Shown here: positions 7,442 to 13,415 of the stretch, piece by piece
Layout: every line of letters starts with the position of its first letter
Numbering within the stretch: the first letter of the stretch is position 1
The notes under the pieces: generated by a model
The model's database searches: none
Seen by the model: the letters and a program-made list of their open reading frames with translations, nothing else
Told to the model about the DNA's origin: nothing
Program-made: the position numbers and the translations under genes
DNA from: Lysobacterales bacterium
Lineage (GTDB): Bacteria > Pseudomonadota > Gammaproteobacteria > Xanthomonadales > SZUA-36
Direction: 5' to 3'
Assembly (NCBI GenBank): GCA_013213875.1
Contig: JABSSV010000361.1
Location: 1 to 14,050, forward strand
DNA: 14,050 bases

Positions 7442-8611
7442 TTAGCTCTGCTGCGGCGCGGCGGGTGGGGTCCAGGGCTGCGTTTGCACGGTCATGCCCG
7501 GGCGTACCCGCTGGAGCCCCTCGACGATAATCGTTTCGCCGACCTCAAGCCCGGAATCGATCACCACATCATTTCCGGTTTCCGGGCCTTTTCGGACTTC
7601 CTTGGCGACCACCTGGCCATCACTGCTGACCGTGTAAACCCGAAACAGGCCCTGCATTTCGATGATGGCCTGGCGCGGAATAACGATCGCGTCGCTCAGC
7701 GTTTCATACTGGGCCCGGATGCGCGCAAACTGACCGGGCAGGATGACTTTGTCCGGGTTGTCAAAGGCGGCTTCCAGCGAGAAGGTGCCGGTCTCCACGT
7801 TGATGGACTGGGATACGGCGACCACCTTGCCGGGCTGATCATGAATGGATCCGTCGGCCAGAATCAGCTGCAGCGGGGGTCCCTTGGGCGCAGCCTGCTC
7901 GCTACTGCTGCGATCGCCCAGAAAGCGACGTGCCACGGTCAGGTACTCCTGCTCGGAGATAGCGAAGCGCACCAGTATCGGGTCGATATTCGATAGCGTA
8001 TTGAGCACCACCGGGTTCGGATCACGGCCGACGAACTCACCGGGCTTGGCTTTGCTCAGGCCAATGAGTCCGTCGATGGGCGCGCTGAGGCGCGTGTAGC
8101 CGAGTTCGATTTCTGCCAGCTTCACGGCTGCCTCGGCAGCGCTGAGGCCAGCTCGGGCCGCGGCTTCGGCGGCGACCGCTGAGTCCAGTTCCTGGGCACT
8201 GACTGCGTTAATTTCCGCCAGCGGCCGGATACGTTCCAGGTCGGCCTGGGCCTTGACCAGATCCGTGCTGGCCCGGGCCTGCTGGCTCTGCGCTTCCACC
8301 ACCTTGGCCTGAAACGGCTGTGGGTCAATGGTATAGAGCAAATCACCCTGCTTAACGAAGGAACCTTCGATGAAGTTCATGCTTTCCAGGAAACCTTCCA
8401 CGCGGGTCCGGATCGGTACGTCCTGAGTGCCCAGCGTTGTACCGACGATGTCCGCAGACAGCGGCACATCGCGTTGCTCAACGTCCGTGACCAGCACCGT
8501 GAGCGCGGCGCCGCCCGGCTGTGGTCCGGCTGGCTTGCCGCAGGCGCTGAGCAGCAGGCTTCCGAGGGTGAGGTAAAAAACTGAGGTGATGAATTGACTT
8601 GTGGGGCGCAT
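7442..8611 (-). CDS. RND efflux periplasmic adaptor lipoprotein (membrane fusion protein)
   Basis: A 389-residue adaptor. Residues 1-24 are a lipoprotein signal with lipobox LSAC and lipidation at Cys24. The first half of the lipoyl domain is at about 60-98 (VEGFLESMNFIEGSFVKQGDLLYTIDP), an alpha-hairpin coiled coil of Ala/Glu/Gln-rich repeats spans about 100-170, and the second lipoyl half is at about 172-205 (YTRLSAPIDGLIG, KPGEFV). Beta-barrel and membrane-proximal parts follow (VRFAISEQEYL, ILPGQFARIRA). It links the inner-membrane pump to the outer-membrane channel. The chosen ATG has GGAG about 6 bases upstream. It is the first gene of the adaptor-pump-channel operon. It lies 64 bases after the ApbE gene on the same strand with no clear terminator between, so cotranscription with apbE is possible. 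No TetR-, MarR- or LysR-type regulator adjoins it. Confidence 0.96.
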   Translation of the reverse strand: MRPTSQFITSVFYLTLGSLLLSACGKPAGPQPGGAALTVLVTDVEQRDVPLSADIVGTTLGTQDVPIRTRVEGFLESMNFIEGSFVKQGDLLYTIDPQPFQAKVVEAQSQQARASTDLVKAQADLERIRPLAEINAVSAQELDSAVAAEAAARAGLSAAEAAVKLAEIELGYTRLSAPIDGLIGLSKAKPGEFVGRDPNPVVLNTLSNIDPILVRFAISEQEYLTVARRFLGDRSSSEQAAPKGPPLQLILADGSIHDQPGKVVAVSQSINVETGTFSLEAAFDNPDKVILPGQFARIRAQYETLSDAIVIPRQAIIEMQGLFRVYTVSSDGQVVAKEVRKGPETGNDVVIDSGLEVGETIIVEGLQRVRPGMTVQTQPWTPPAAPQQS

Positions 8612-8675
8612 GCCATGCTCCGACCGTGGGCGATGGGGCCTTTAGCGCGCCCCCTGCTTTGAGTTTAACCGAAGT

Positions 8676-9788
8676 TCAGCGCCCCGGCTTGGTGATGCCT
8701 GAACCACGGTGCGTATCCCGCAACAGGCGCATGGCCTGCGACTGGCGGATGCGGTACCCATCATCAAGACGCTCAATCAGATAAACCGCCAGTGATCGTT
8801 GCTGGGCGAGGGCCAAGGCATCCTCGGTATCGAGCACCATGAGCCAGGTGGCCAGGGCATCAGCCTGCATGGCGCTGGCTGCGACCACGGTTGCAGAGGC
8901 CGTGGACGAGCGTGCCGGACGACCATTGCGAGGATCCAGGATATGCGCATAGCGCTGCCCGTCCTGTTCGAAGAACTGTTGGTAATCACCGGAGGTGGCG
9001 ATGGCGAGGTTGTGGAGCGGTACCGTCGGTTGAGCAGAGAGGCTCAGACTGGCGGGCTGGGCGATGGCTACCCGCCAGGCACTGCCATCAGGCCGATGCC
9101 CACGAGCACGTAGTTCGCCACCGATCTCCACCAGGTGATTGCTGGCGCCGGCCTCAAGGAGTAGCTCGGACAGCGCATCCACCGCATAGCCTTTGGCCAG
9201 CGCGGACAGATCCAGTTCCAACTCATCGATCGCCTTGGTCAGCTGGCGCGCGCGGCTGTCCCATTTGAGCTGGGAAAGATCAGTGCGTGGCAGCAGCGAT
9301 CGGACTTCTGCCGCTTCCGGCCGTCGCGGTAGGCCCGACCCCTGAAAACCCCAGGCGCGCATGAGTGGCGCCAGGGCAATGTTGAAAGCGCCCTCGCTGT
9401 CCTCGTATGTGCCTTGGGCGGCATCCAGTACCGCTTGCAGATCCTCTGAAACCTGCATGGGTTCATGGGCGCGGCCATGGTTGAAGCGGCTTATCTCCGA
9501 ATCCTCGCGCCAGTTGGAAAGGCTCCGGTTAAGTTCCTCCAGCCGGGCTTCCATGGCTGCTGCCAGCCATGCGGGGTCGAGTTCGGCGTCGTGCCATTGG
9601 GCCGACCAGCTGGTGCCCATGGTTTCGCCTTCGATGCGTTGGTGTGTCCCGGACGCCGGGTCGCAGCTGGAGAGCAGCAGCGCGAGCATCAGCATCAGGG
9701 GCCGAATGAGGCGATCTTTCGGCGGCCTGGGGCTTCCTTTTACTAGGTCGTCTACGGATTCTGGCGACATGCGAAGACTCGGAATCAT
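8676..9788 (-). CDS. apbE: ApbE-family FAD:protein FMN transferase lipoprotein
   Basis: ApbE enzymes cleave FAD and attach FMN to a Thr/Ser of flavoproteins such as NqrB, NqrC or RnfG in the periplasm, using Mg2+. Numbered from the ATG at 9788 (370 residues), the protein has a hydrophobic segment ending in LLSSC with lipidation at Cys42, then the family motifs in order: ETMGTSW (from 55), SNWREDSEISRFN, LSALAKGYAVD (194-204), IGGELRARG (from 222), TSGDY (265-269), HILDPRNGRP (282-291) and MQADALAT with the metal-binding Asp. The start is unresolved: an in-frame TTG lies at 9806 and another ATG at 9770, and none has a good ribosome site. The 9788 ATG fits a possible promoter near 9816-9844. 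No Nqr, Rnf or other flavoprotein target is in the window. The family call is firm. Confidence 0.93.
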   Translation of the reverse strand: MIPSLRMSPESVDDLVKGSPRPPKDRLIRPLMLMLALLLSSCDPASGTHQRIEGETMGTSWSAQWHDAELDPAWLAAAMEARLEELNRSLSNWREDSEISRFNHGRAHEPMQVSEDLQAVLDAAQGTYEDSEGAFNIALAPLMRAWGFQGSGLPRRPEAAEVRSLLPRTDLSQLKWDSRARQLTKAIDELELDLSALAKGYAVDALSELLLEAGASNHLVEIGGELRARGHRPDGSAWRVAIAQPASLSLSAQPTVPLHNLAIATSGDYQQFFEQDGQRYAHILDPRNGRPARSSTASATVVAASAMQADALATWLMVLDTEDALALAQQRSLAVYLIERLDDGYRIRQSQAMRLLRDTHRGSGITKPGR

Positions 9789-9815
9789 GAGGGACCAGCA
9801 TAGCAAGCGCAGGAC

Positions 9816-9844
9816 GTTAGATCCGCTGCACCAAAGTGGTGCAA
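9816..9844 (-). promoter_or_regulatory. Weak candidate sigma-70 promoter for apbE
   Basis: On the minus strand TTGCAC (9844-9839) and TCTAAC (9821-9816) are 17 bases apart, giving a start near 9809 and a leader of about 21 bases to the ATG at 9788. The -35 half lies inside the NtrC-type palindrome. The hexamers match consensus only partly. Confidence 0.28.
9827..9843. promoter_or_regulatory. NtrC (NRI)-type enhancer site
   Basis: TGCACCA-AAG-TGGTGCA is a perfect 7+7 palindrome with a 3-base centre. It matches the enterobacterial NtrC consensus (TGCACCA-N3-TGGTGCA) in every arm position. Its centre, 9835, is about 106 bases before the start site predicted from the sigma-54 promoter, a typical enhancer distance. 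Binding by NtrC is inferred from the match. Confidence 0.85.
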
Positions 9845-9914
9845 ATGAGCAACAAAGGTGCGTGAGCCTCGCGATTTCGGCTACCAGTGGCCCGTGCCGA
9901 TGCGGTTTCTATCT

Positions 9915-9930
9915 TGGCCCGAATCCTGCA
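9915..9930 (+). promoter_or_regulatory. Sigma-54 (-24/-12) promoter of glnK-amtB
   Basis: TTGGCCCGAATCCTGCA fits the TGGCACG-N4-TTGCA consensus with one mismatch in each half. The invariant GG (9916-9917) and GC (9928-9929) are 10 bases apart as required. Transcription should start near 9941, leaving a leader of about 38 bases with AGGAG at 9965-9969 ahead of the glnK ATG. Confidence 0.83.
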
Positions 9931-9978
9931 TAACCCATTGCATTCCTTTCCATCCAACGAATACAGGAGCAGCGTTTT

Positions 9979-10317
9979 ATGCAATTGGTCACTGCCATCA
10001 TCAAACCATTCAAGCTCGATGAGGTCCGCGAAGCGTTGGCCGAGGCGGGCGTTACCGGCGTCACCGTGACCGAGGTCAAGGGTTTTGGGCGCCAGAAGGG
10101 TCATACGGAGCTTTATCGGGGTGCTGAATATGTGGTCGATCTGCTGCCCAAGATCAAGCTGGAAACCGCCGTGCGGGAAGAGCTGGTAGAGACGGTGGTT
10201 GAGGCCATTGTGAAGGCGGCAGCCACCGGCAAGATCGGCGATGGCAAGGTGTTTGTTACGCAGCTGGAGCATGCGGTGCGTATTCGTACCGGTGAGACCG
10301 GCGCCGATGCGGTCTAG
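9979..10317 (+). CDS. glnK: PII nitrogen regulatory protein GlnK
   Basis: A 112-residue PII protein of standard length. PII trimers bind ATP/ADP and 2-oxoglutarate and, in the GlnK type, plug the ammonia channel AmtB when nitrogen is plentiful. The N-terminus MQLVTAIIKPFKLDEVREAL, the T-loop stretch VKGFGRQKGHTELYRGAEY with uridylylation residue Tyr51, the B-loop ATGKIGDGKVFV and the C-terminal RIRTGE are all intact. AGGAG lies 9 bases before the ATG. The gene is read from a sigma-54 promoter with an NtrC enhancer and is followed 49 bases later by amtB, the classic glnK-amtB arrangement. That context favours GlnK over GlnB. The protein should be uridylylated by GlnD under nitrogen limitation; this is family knowledge. 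Confidence 0.96.
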   Translation: MQLVTAIIKPFKLDEVREALAEAGVTGVTVTEVKGFGRQKGHTELYRGAEYVVDLLPKIKLETAVREELVETVVEAIVKAAATGKIGDGKVFVTQLEHAVRIRTGETGADAV

Positions 10318-10366
10318 CGTCATTCAGACTTATTAATTAACCACAAATTTGCTAACGGGATAAGCA

Positions 10367-11632
10367 ATGGAAAACCAAATTTTTGAATTGCAGTATGCGC
10401 TGGACACCTTCATGTTCCTCATCTGTGGCGTGCTGGTCATGTGGATGGCCGCGGGCTTTACCATGCTGGAAGCGGGCCTGGTGCGGGCCAAGAACACCAC
10501 GGAAATCCTGACTAAAAACGTTGCCTTGTTCGCGGTAGCTTGCACCATGTATCTGATCTCCGGCTACGCCATCATGTATGGCGGTGAGTTCTTCCTCACT
10601 GGGATTGGCGATTTTGACCTCGCCACGGTGCACAGCGACTCAGCCGAAGCCGGCTTTGATGGCAGTGCCGTCTACGCTACGGCTTCGGACTTTTTCTTCC
10701 AGGTTGTGTTTGTGGCCACCGCCATGTCGATTGTCTCCGGCGCAGTGGCCGAGCGCATGAAGCTCTGGAGCTTCCTGGCTTTTGCCGTGGTGCTGACCGG
10801 TTTGATCTATCCGCTGGAAGGCAGCTGGACTTGGGGTAGCAAGGATGTGTTTGGTCGGTACAACCTGGGTGATCTGGGCTTCAGTGATTTTGCCGGGTCG
10901 GGCATCGTGCACATGGCCGGTGCCGCGGCGGCCCTGGCCGGCGTGCTGCTGCTGGGCCCGCGCGCCGGAAAATACGGCAAGGACGGTCATGCGAAAGCCA
11001 TTCCGGGCTGCAATCTGCCACTGGCGACGCTGGGCACGTTAATTTTGTGGATGGGCTGGTTTGGCTTTAACGGTGGCTCGGTGCTGAAGCTGGCTGACGC
11101 CGCCAACGCCAACAGCATGGCCATGGTATTTCTGAACACCAATGCAGCGGCCTCCATGGGGCTGGTGGGCGCACTCATTACTGCCCGTCTCATGTTTGGC
11201 AAGGTTGACCTGACCATGGCGCTGAACGGTGCGCTGGCCGGTTTGGTGGCCATTACGGCCGCGCCGTCTACGCCGACGGCACTGCAGGCCTGCCTATTTG
11301 GTCTGGCCGGTGGCATCCTGGTGGTGTTCTCCATCGTCGCCCTGGACAAGTTCAGAATCGACGATCCGGTCGGTGCGATCTCCGTACACGGCGTGGTGGG
11401 CTTGTTGGGTCTGCTGCTGGTCCCGCTGACCAACGAGGGTTCCAGCTTTTCGGGTCAGCTGATTGGCGCGGCCACTATTTTCGGCTGGGTGTTCCTTGCC
11501 AGCCTGGCGGTCTGGGCTGTGCTGCGATTCACCATCGGTATTCGGGTCTCGGAAGAAGATGAGTACCGCGGCCTGGATGCAGCGGACTGCGGTATGGAAG
11601 CGTATCCGGAGTTTGTAGCGGGCGTTAAATAG
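10367..11632 (+). CDS. amtB: Ammonium transporter AmtB
   Basis: A 421-residue Amt/MEP/Rh channel with about 11 membrane helices that conducts ammonium across the inner membrane. The pore twin histidines are His182 (GSGIVHMAGAAAA) and His341 (ISVHGVVGLLG). The recruitment aspartate is Asp174 (SDFAGSG), and the phenylalanine gate residues lie in SDFFFQVVF (about 108-115) and WFGFNGGS (231-238). The cytoplasmic KFRIDDPVGAIS loop and the tail GIRVSEEDEYRGLD...GMEAYPEF are typical GlnK-contact regions. Unlike the E. coli protein, it has no cleavable-looking signal peptide: helix 1 begins near residue 10, and an in-frame TAA two codons before the ATG (10361-10363) excludes an upstream extension. 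The ribosome site is weak (GGGAT), consistent with expression linked to glnK. Confidence 0.97.
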   Translation: MENQIFELQYALDTFMFLICGVLVMWMAAGFTMLEAGLVRAKNTTEILTKNVALFAVACTMYLISGYAIMYGGEFFLTGIGDFDLATVHSDSAEAGFDGSAVYATASDFFFQVVFVATAMSIVSGAVAERMKLWSFLAFAVVLTGLIYPLEGSWTWGSKDVFGRYNLGDLGFSDFAGSGIVHMAGAAAALAGVLLLGPRAGKYGKDGHAKAIPGCNLPLATLGTLILWMGWFGFNGGSVLKLADAANANSMAMVFLNTNAAASMGLVGALITARLMFGKVDLTMALNGALAGLVAITAAPSTPTALQACLFGLAGGILVVFSIVALDKFRIDDPVGAISVHGVVGLLGLLLVPLTNEGSSFSGQLIGAATIFGWVFLASLAVWAVLRFTIGIRVSEEDEYRGLDAADCGMEAYPEFVAGVK

Positions 11633-11656
11633 GCGCGCTGGAAACTGCGTAGGGCG

Positions 11657-11686
11657 AAAAGGCCGGCATCCGCCGGCCTTTTCTTT
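11657..11686. terminator. Intrinsic terminator after amtB, probably bidirectional
   Basis: AAAAGGCCGGC (11657-11667) and GCCGGCCTTTT (11672-11682) form a perfect 11-base stem with a 4-base loop, followed by CTTT. It ends the glnK-amtB transcript. In reverse it gives a shorter T tract for the converging cyo-surf1 operon, which stops at 11705. Confidence 0.92.
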
Positions 11687-11704
11687 AAGGTTACCCAAAC
11701 CCAG

Positions 11705-12421
11705 CTAGCGGGACCGTCGCTGCAGGCGCATGACGATAAAGAGGGCCGCCAGCAGACCCACGGCCATGGCATACCAGGTCAGTGCGTAGCTCAGGTGATT
11801 GTTACGAAAGCTCAGTCGGGTCATGCCGCCCCGGGGCCAGCTGCCGGCTTCGCCCTGATGATCCGCGTCGACGAAAAACTGCTCGGGACCATAAAGGCCG
11901 CTGGCGGCTTGCAGCGCTTCAATATCCCGCGACACCCAGCGATCCAGCTGCGGCTGATTGTCTTCCAGCAGCGTGCCGCCCGGTTCGCTCATGCGCAGCA
12001 GCCCGGTTACCTGCTGCGGGCCTTGCGGCTGAGTCCAGTCGGCCGAATCCGTGCCGGACGGTACAAAGCCCCGGTTAATCCAGACATAGCCGCGCTCGCT
12101 TTCCAGCGGCGTGAGCAGCCAGCTGCCGCCGCCCAATTCCGTAAGGGCCTTTACCCGACGGCTGTGCTGATGGCGGTAGGTGCCGCTCAGGGTAACGCGG
12201 AGATAGGCGTGTTCGTCGCTGTTGATGGGGTCCACCGGCAGCGCTGTGGGTGCCTGAAAGGCCCGGGTTTCAACCGCGTCGATAAGCGCCAGTTTCCATT
12301 CCAGCCGGCGAAGCTGCCAGTTGCCCAGCAGTACGAAGATCACCAGGGCGCAACCAGCGAGGGCCAGAGCGGCCAGCCGCAGCCAATGCGGTGGTTGGCT
12401 CCCGCGTGCGCTTTCGTTCAC
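11705..12421 (-). CDS. SURF1-family oxidase assembly protein
   Basis: A 238-residue protein with the SURF1 layout: membrane helix 1 (about 14-33) running into LGNWQLRRLEWK (32-43), a periplasmic domain with YLRVTLSGTY (73-82) and YVWINRGFVPSG (112-123), and helix 2 (about 211-231) preceded by RNNHLSYALTWY with conserved His209. SURF1 proteins help build haem-copper oxidases, probably by haem delivery to subunit I. It begins with GTG overlapping the cyoD stop (GTGA), so it is cotranslated with the quinol oxidase genes. That places it with the quinol-oxidase-dedicated type (Surf1q in Paracoccus), which serves a haem-A-containing ba3 enzyme. Whether this oxidase holds haem A or O cannot be read from the window. 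Family call firm, partner inferred from the operon. Confidence 0.93.
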   Translation of the reverse strand: MNESARGSQPPHWLRLAALALAGCALVIFVLLGNWQLRRLEWKLALIDAVETRAFQAPTALPVDPINSDEHAYLRVTLSGTYRHQHSRRVKALTELGGGSWLLTPLESERGYVWINRGFVPSGTDSADWTQPQGPQQVTGLLRMSEPGGTLLEDNQPQLDRWVSRDIEALQAASGLYGPEQFFVDADHQGEAGSWPRGGMTRLSFRNNHLSYALTWYAMAVGLLAALFIVMRLQRRSR

Positions 12422-12771
12422 GGCAGCTGGAGCACCTGCTCGATCTGCTCATGCGCCGGCATCATGTTTTCTTCCAGGTGCAGCATGACCCAGATGGAAC
12501 CGGCCAGAACGATCACCAGCAACACCGCAGTGAACAAGAGCGACATGGCCTGCCAACCGTGCTCCGCCTTCAGAGTGACATGCAGAAAATAATGCACGTG
12601 TACAAGAATCTGCGCCGCGCCAAGGGTGAAGATAATGGTGAGAGCCAGCGCCACATTGCTGGTGGCATCGGTCATCACCAGCCAGAAGGGAATCACCGTC
12701 AGCACCACCGATAAGAGGAACCCGACGATGTAGGAGCGCAGACTTCCCGGTGCAGCATGTGCATCGCTCAT
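12418..12771 (-). CDS. cyoD: Cytochrome o ubiquinol oxidase subunit IV
   Basis: A 117-residue protein with three membrane helices (about 12-33, 39-63, 76-98) and the CyoD motif QILVHVHYFLHV (about 55-66). It ends in an acidic/hydrophobic tail. CyoD is an accessory subunit in the inner membrane that stabilises the oxidase. The frame is open further upstream to 12915, but that extension runs over the end of cyoC in another frame. The ATG at 12771 overlaps the cyoC stop as ATGA and matches the family's length and N-terminus, so I chose it. Next in the operon is surf1, overlapping by 4 bases. No oddity in the sequence. Confidence 0.94.
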   Translation of the reverse strand: MSDAHAAPGSLRSYIVGFLLSVVLTVIPFWLVMTDATSNVALALTIIFTLGAAQILVHVHYFLHVTLKAEHGWQAMSLLFTAVLLVIVLAGSIWVMLHLEENMMPAHEQIEQVLQLP

Positions 12772-13415
12772 AGCAGTACCCCGGCCAGATAAACGAAGGA
12801 AAACACGCCGATCCAGATCAGATCCAGAAAGTGCCAAAATAGACTCAGGCAGAGCACCCGGCGCTGGTTGGCTGCCGTCAATCCTTTCATATGCAGCTGG
12901 GCGATCAGGACACACAGCCAGATCGTGCCAGCGGTTACGTGCAGGCCATGGGTGCCAACCAACACGAAGAAGGAGGACAGAAAGGCGCTGGAACTGGGCC
13001 CGGCTCCGATATGAATCAAATGGCTGAACTCTTTAATTTCCAGCCCTAGAAAGCCGAGACCGAAAAGACCCGTTACCACCAGCCAAATGGTCATGCCGCG
13101 TAGATCATTGGCGAACATGCGCAGCACTGCAAAGCCGAAGGTGATGGACGAGAACAGCAGCATGAAAGTGGCGACCAGAATCAGGTCCAGCTCGAACAGG
13201 TCGGCTGGCGCTGGCCCGGCCGCGTATTTCTGCCCCACCACCGCATGCACGGCGAAGAGAATGCCGAAGATCAAGCAATCGCTCATGAGGTAGAGCCAGA
13301 AGCCCAGCATGCTGCCGCTGTCATGCTCCTCGTGGTGCTCGTGGTCCTCTACGATTTCATACTCGTAGACGGCTTCCGGCAGCTCCGTTTCCGGCGTCAG
13401 CGTTGTGCTGCTCAT
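12768..13415 (-). CDS. cyoC: Cytochrome o ubiquinol oxidase subunit III
   Basis: A 215-residue five-helix subunit III of the haem-copper quinol oxidase. Recognisable CyoC segments are LGFWLYLMSDCLIFGILFA (from about 37), FSSITFGFA, LGLEIKEFSHLI, FFVLVGTHGLHVTAGTIW and CLSLFWHFLDLIWIGVFSFVYL. The N-terminal tail is acidic and histidine-rich (HEHHEEH at 25-31), as in E. coli CyoC, which also has a His-rich tail. It sits in the inner membrane beside subunit I. Its ATG overlaps the cyoB stop and its stop overlaps the cyoD start, each by ATGA, so the operon is tightly coupled. Confidence 0.96.
   Translation of the reverse strand: MSSTTLTPETELPEAVYEYEIVEDHEHHEEHDSGSMLGFWLYLMSDCLIFGILFAVHAVVGQKYAAGPAPADLFELDLILVATFMLLFSSITFGFAVLRMFANDLRGMTIWLVVTGLFGLGFLGLEIKEFSHLIHIGAGPSSSAFLSSFFVLVGTHGLHVTAGTIWLCVLIAQLHMKGLTAANQRRVLCLSLFWHFLDLIWIGVFSFVYLAGVLL

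Noticed and set aside
6615..7445. Long plus-strand frame (276 codons) opposite the RND pump, and similar ones at 3544-4350 and 11795-12592
   Set aside because: These are antisense frames opposite strongly conserved genes in GC-rich DNA, with compositions expected of shadows and no ribosome sites or recognisable domains.
9846..9862. Possible second NtrC site next to the perfect palindrome
   Set aside because: Only 9 of 14 arm positions match and the left half is poor. It is too weak to annotate, although clusters of weak sites do occur at such promoters.
12772..12915. Longer start for cyoD, adding 48 residues
   Set aside because: The extension lies inside the 3' end of cyoC in another frame and has no family similarity. 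The ATG at 12771 gives the normal CyoD length and an ATGA overlap.
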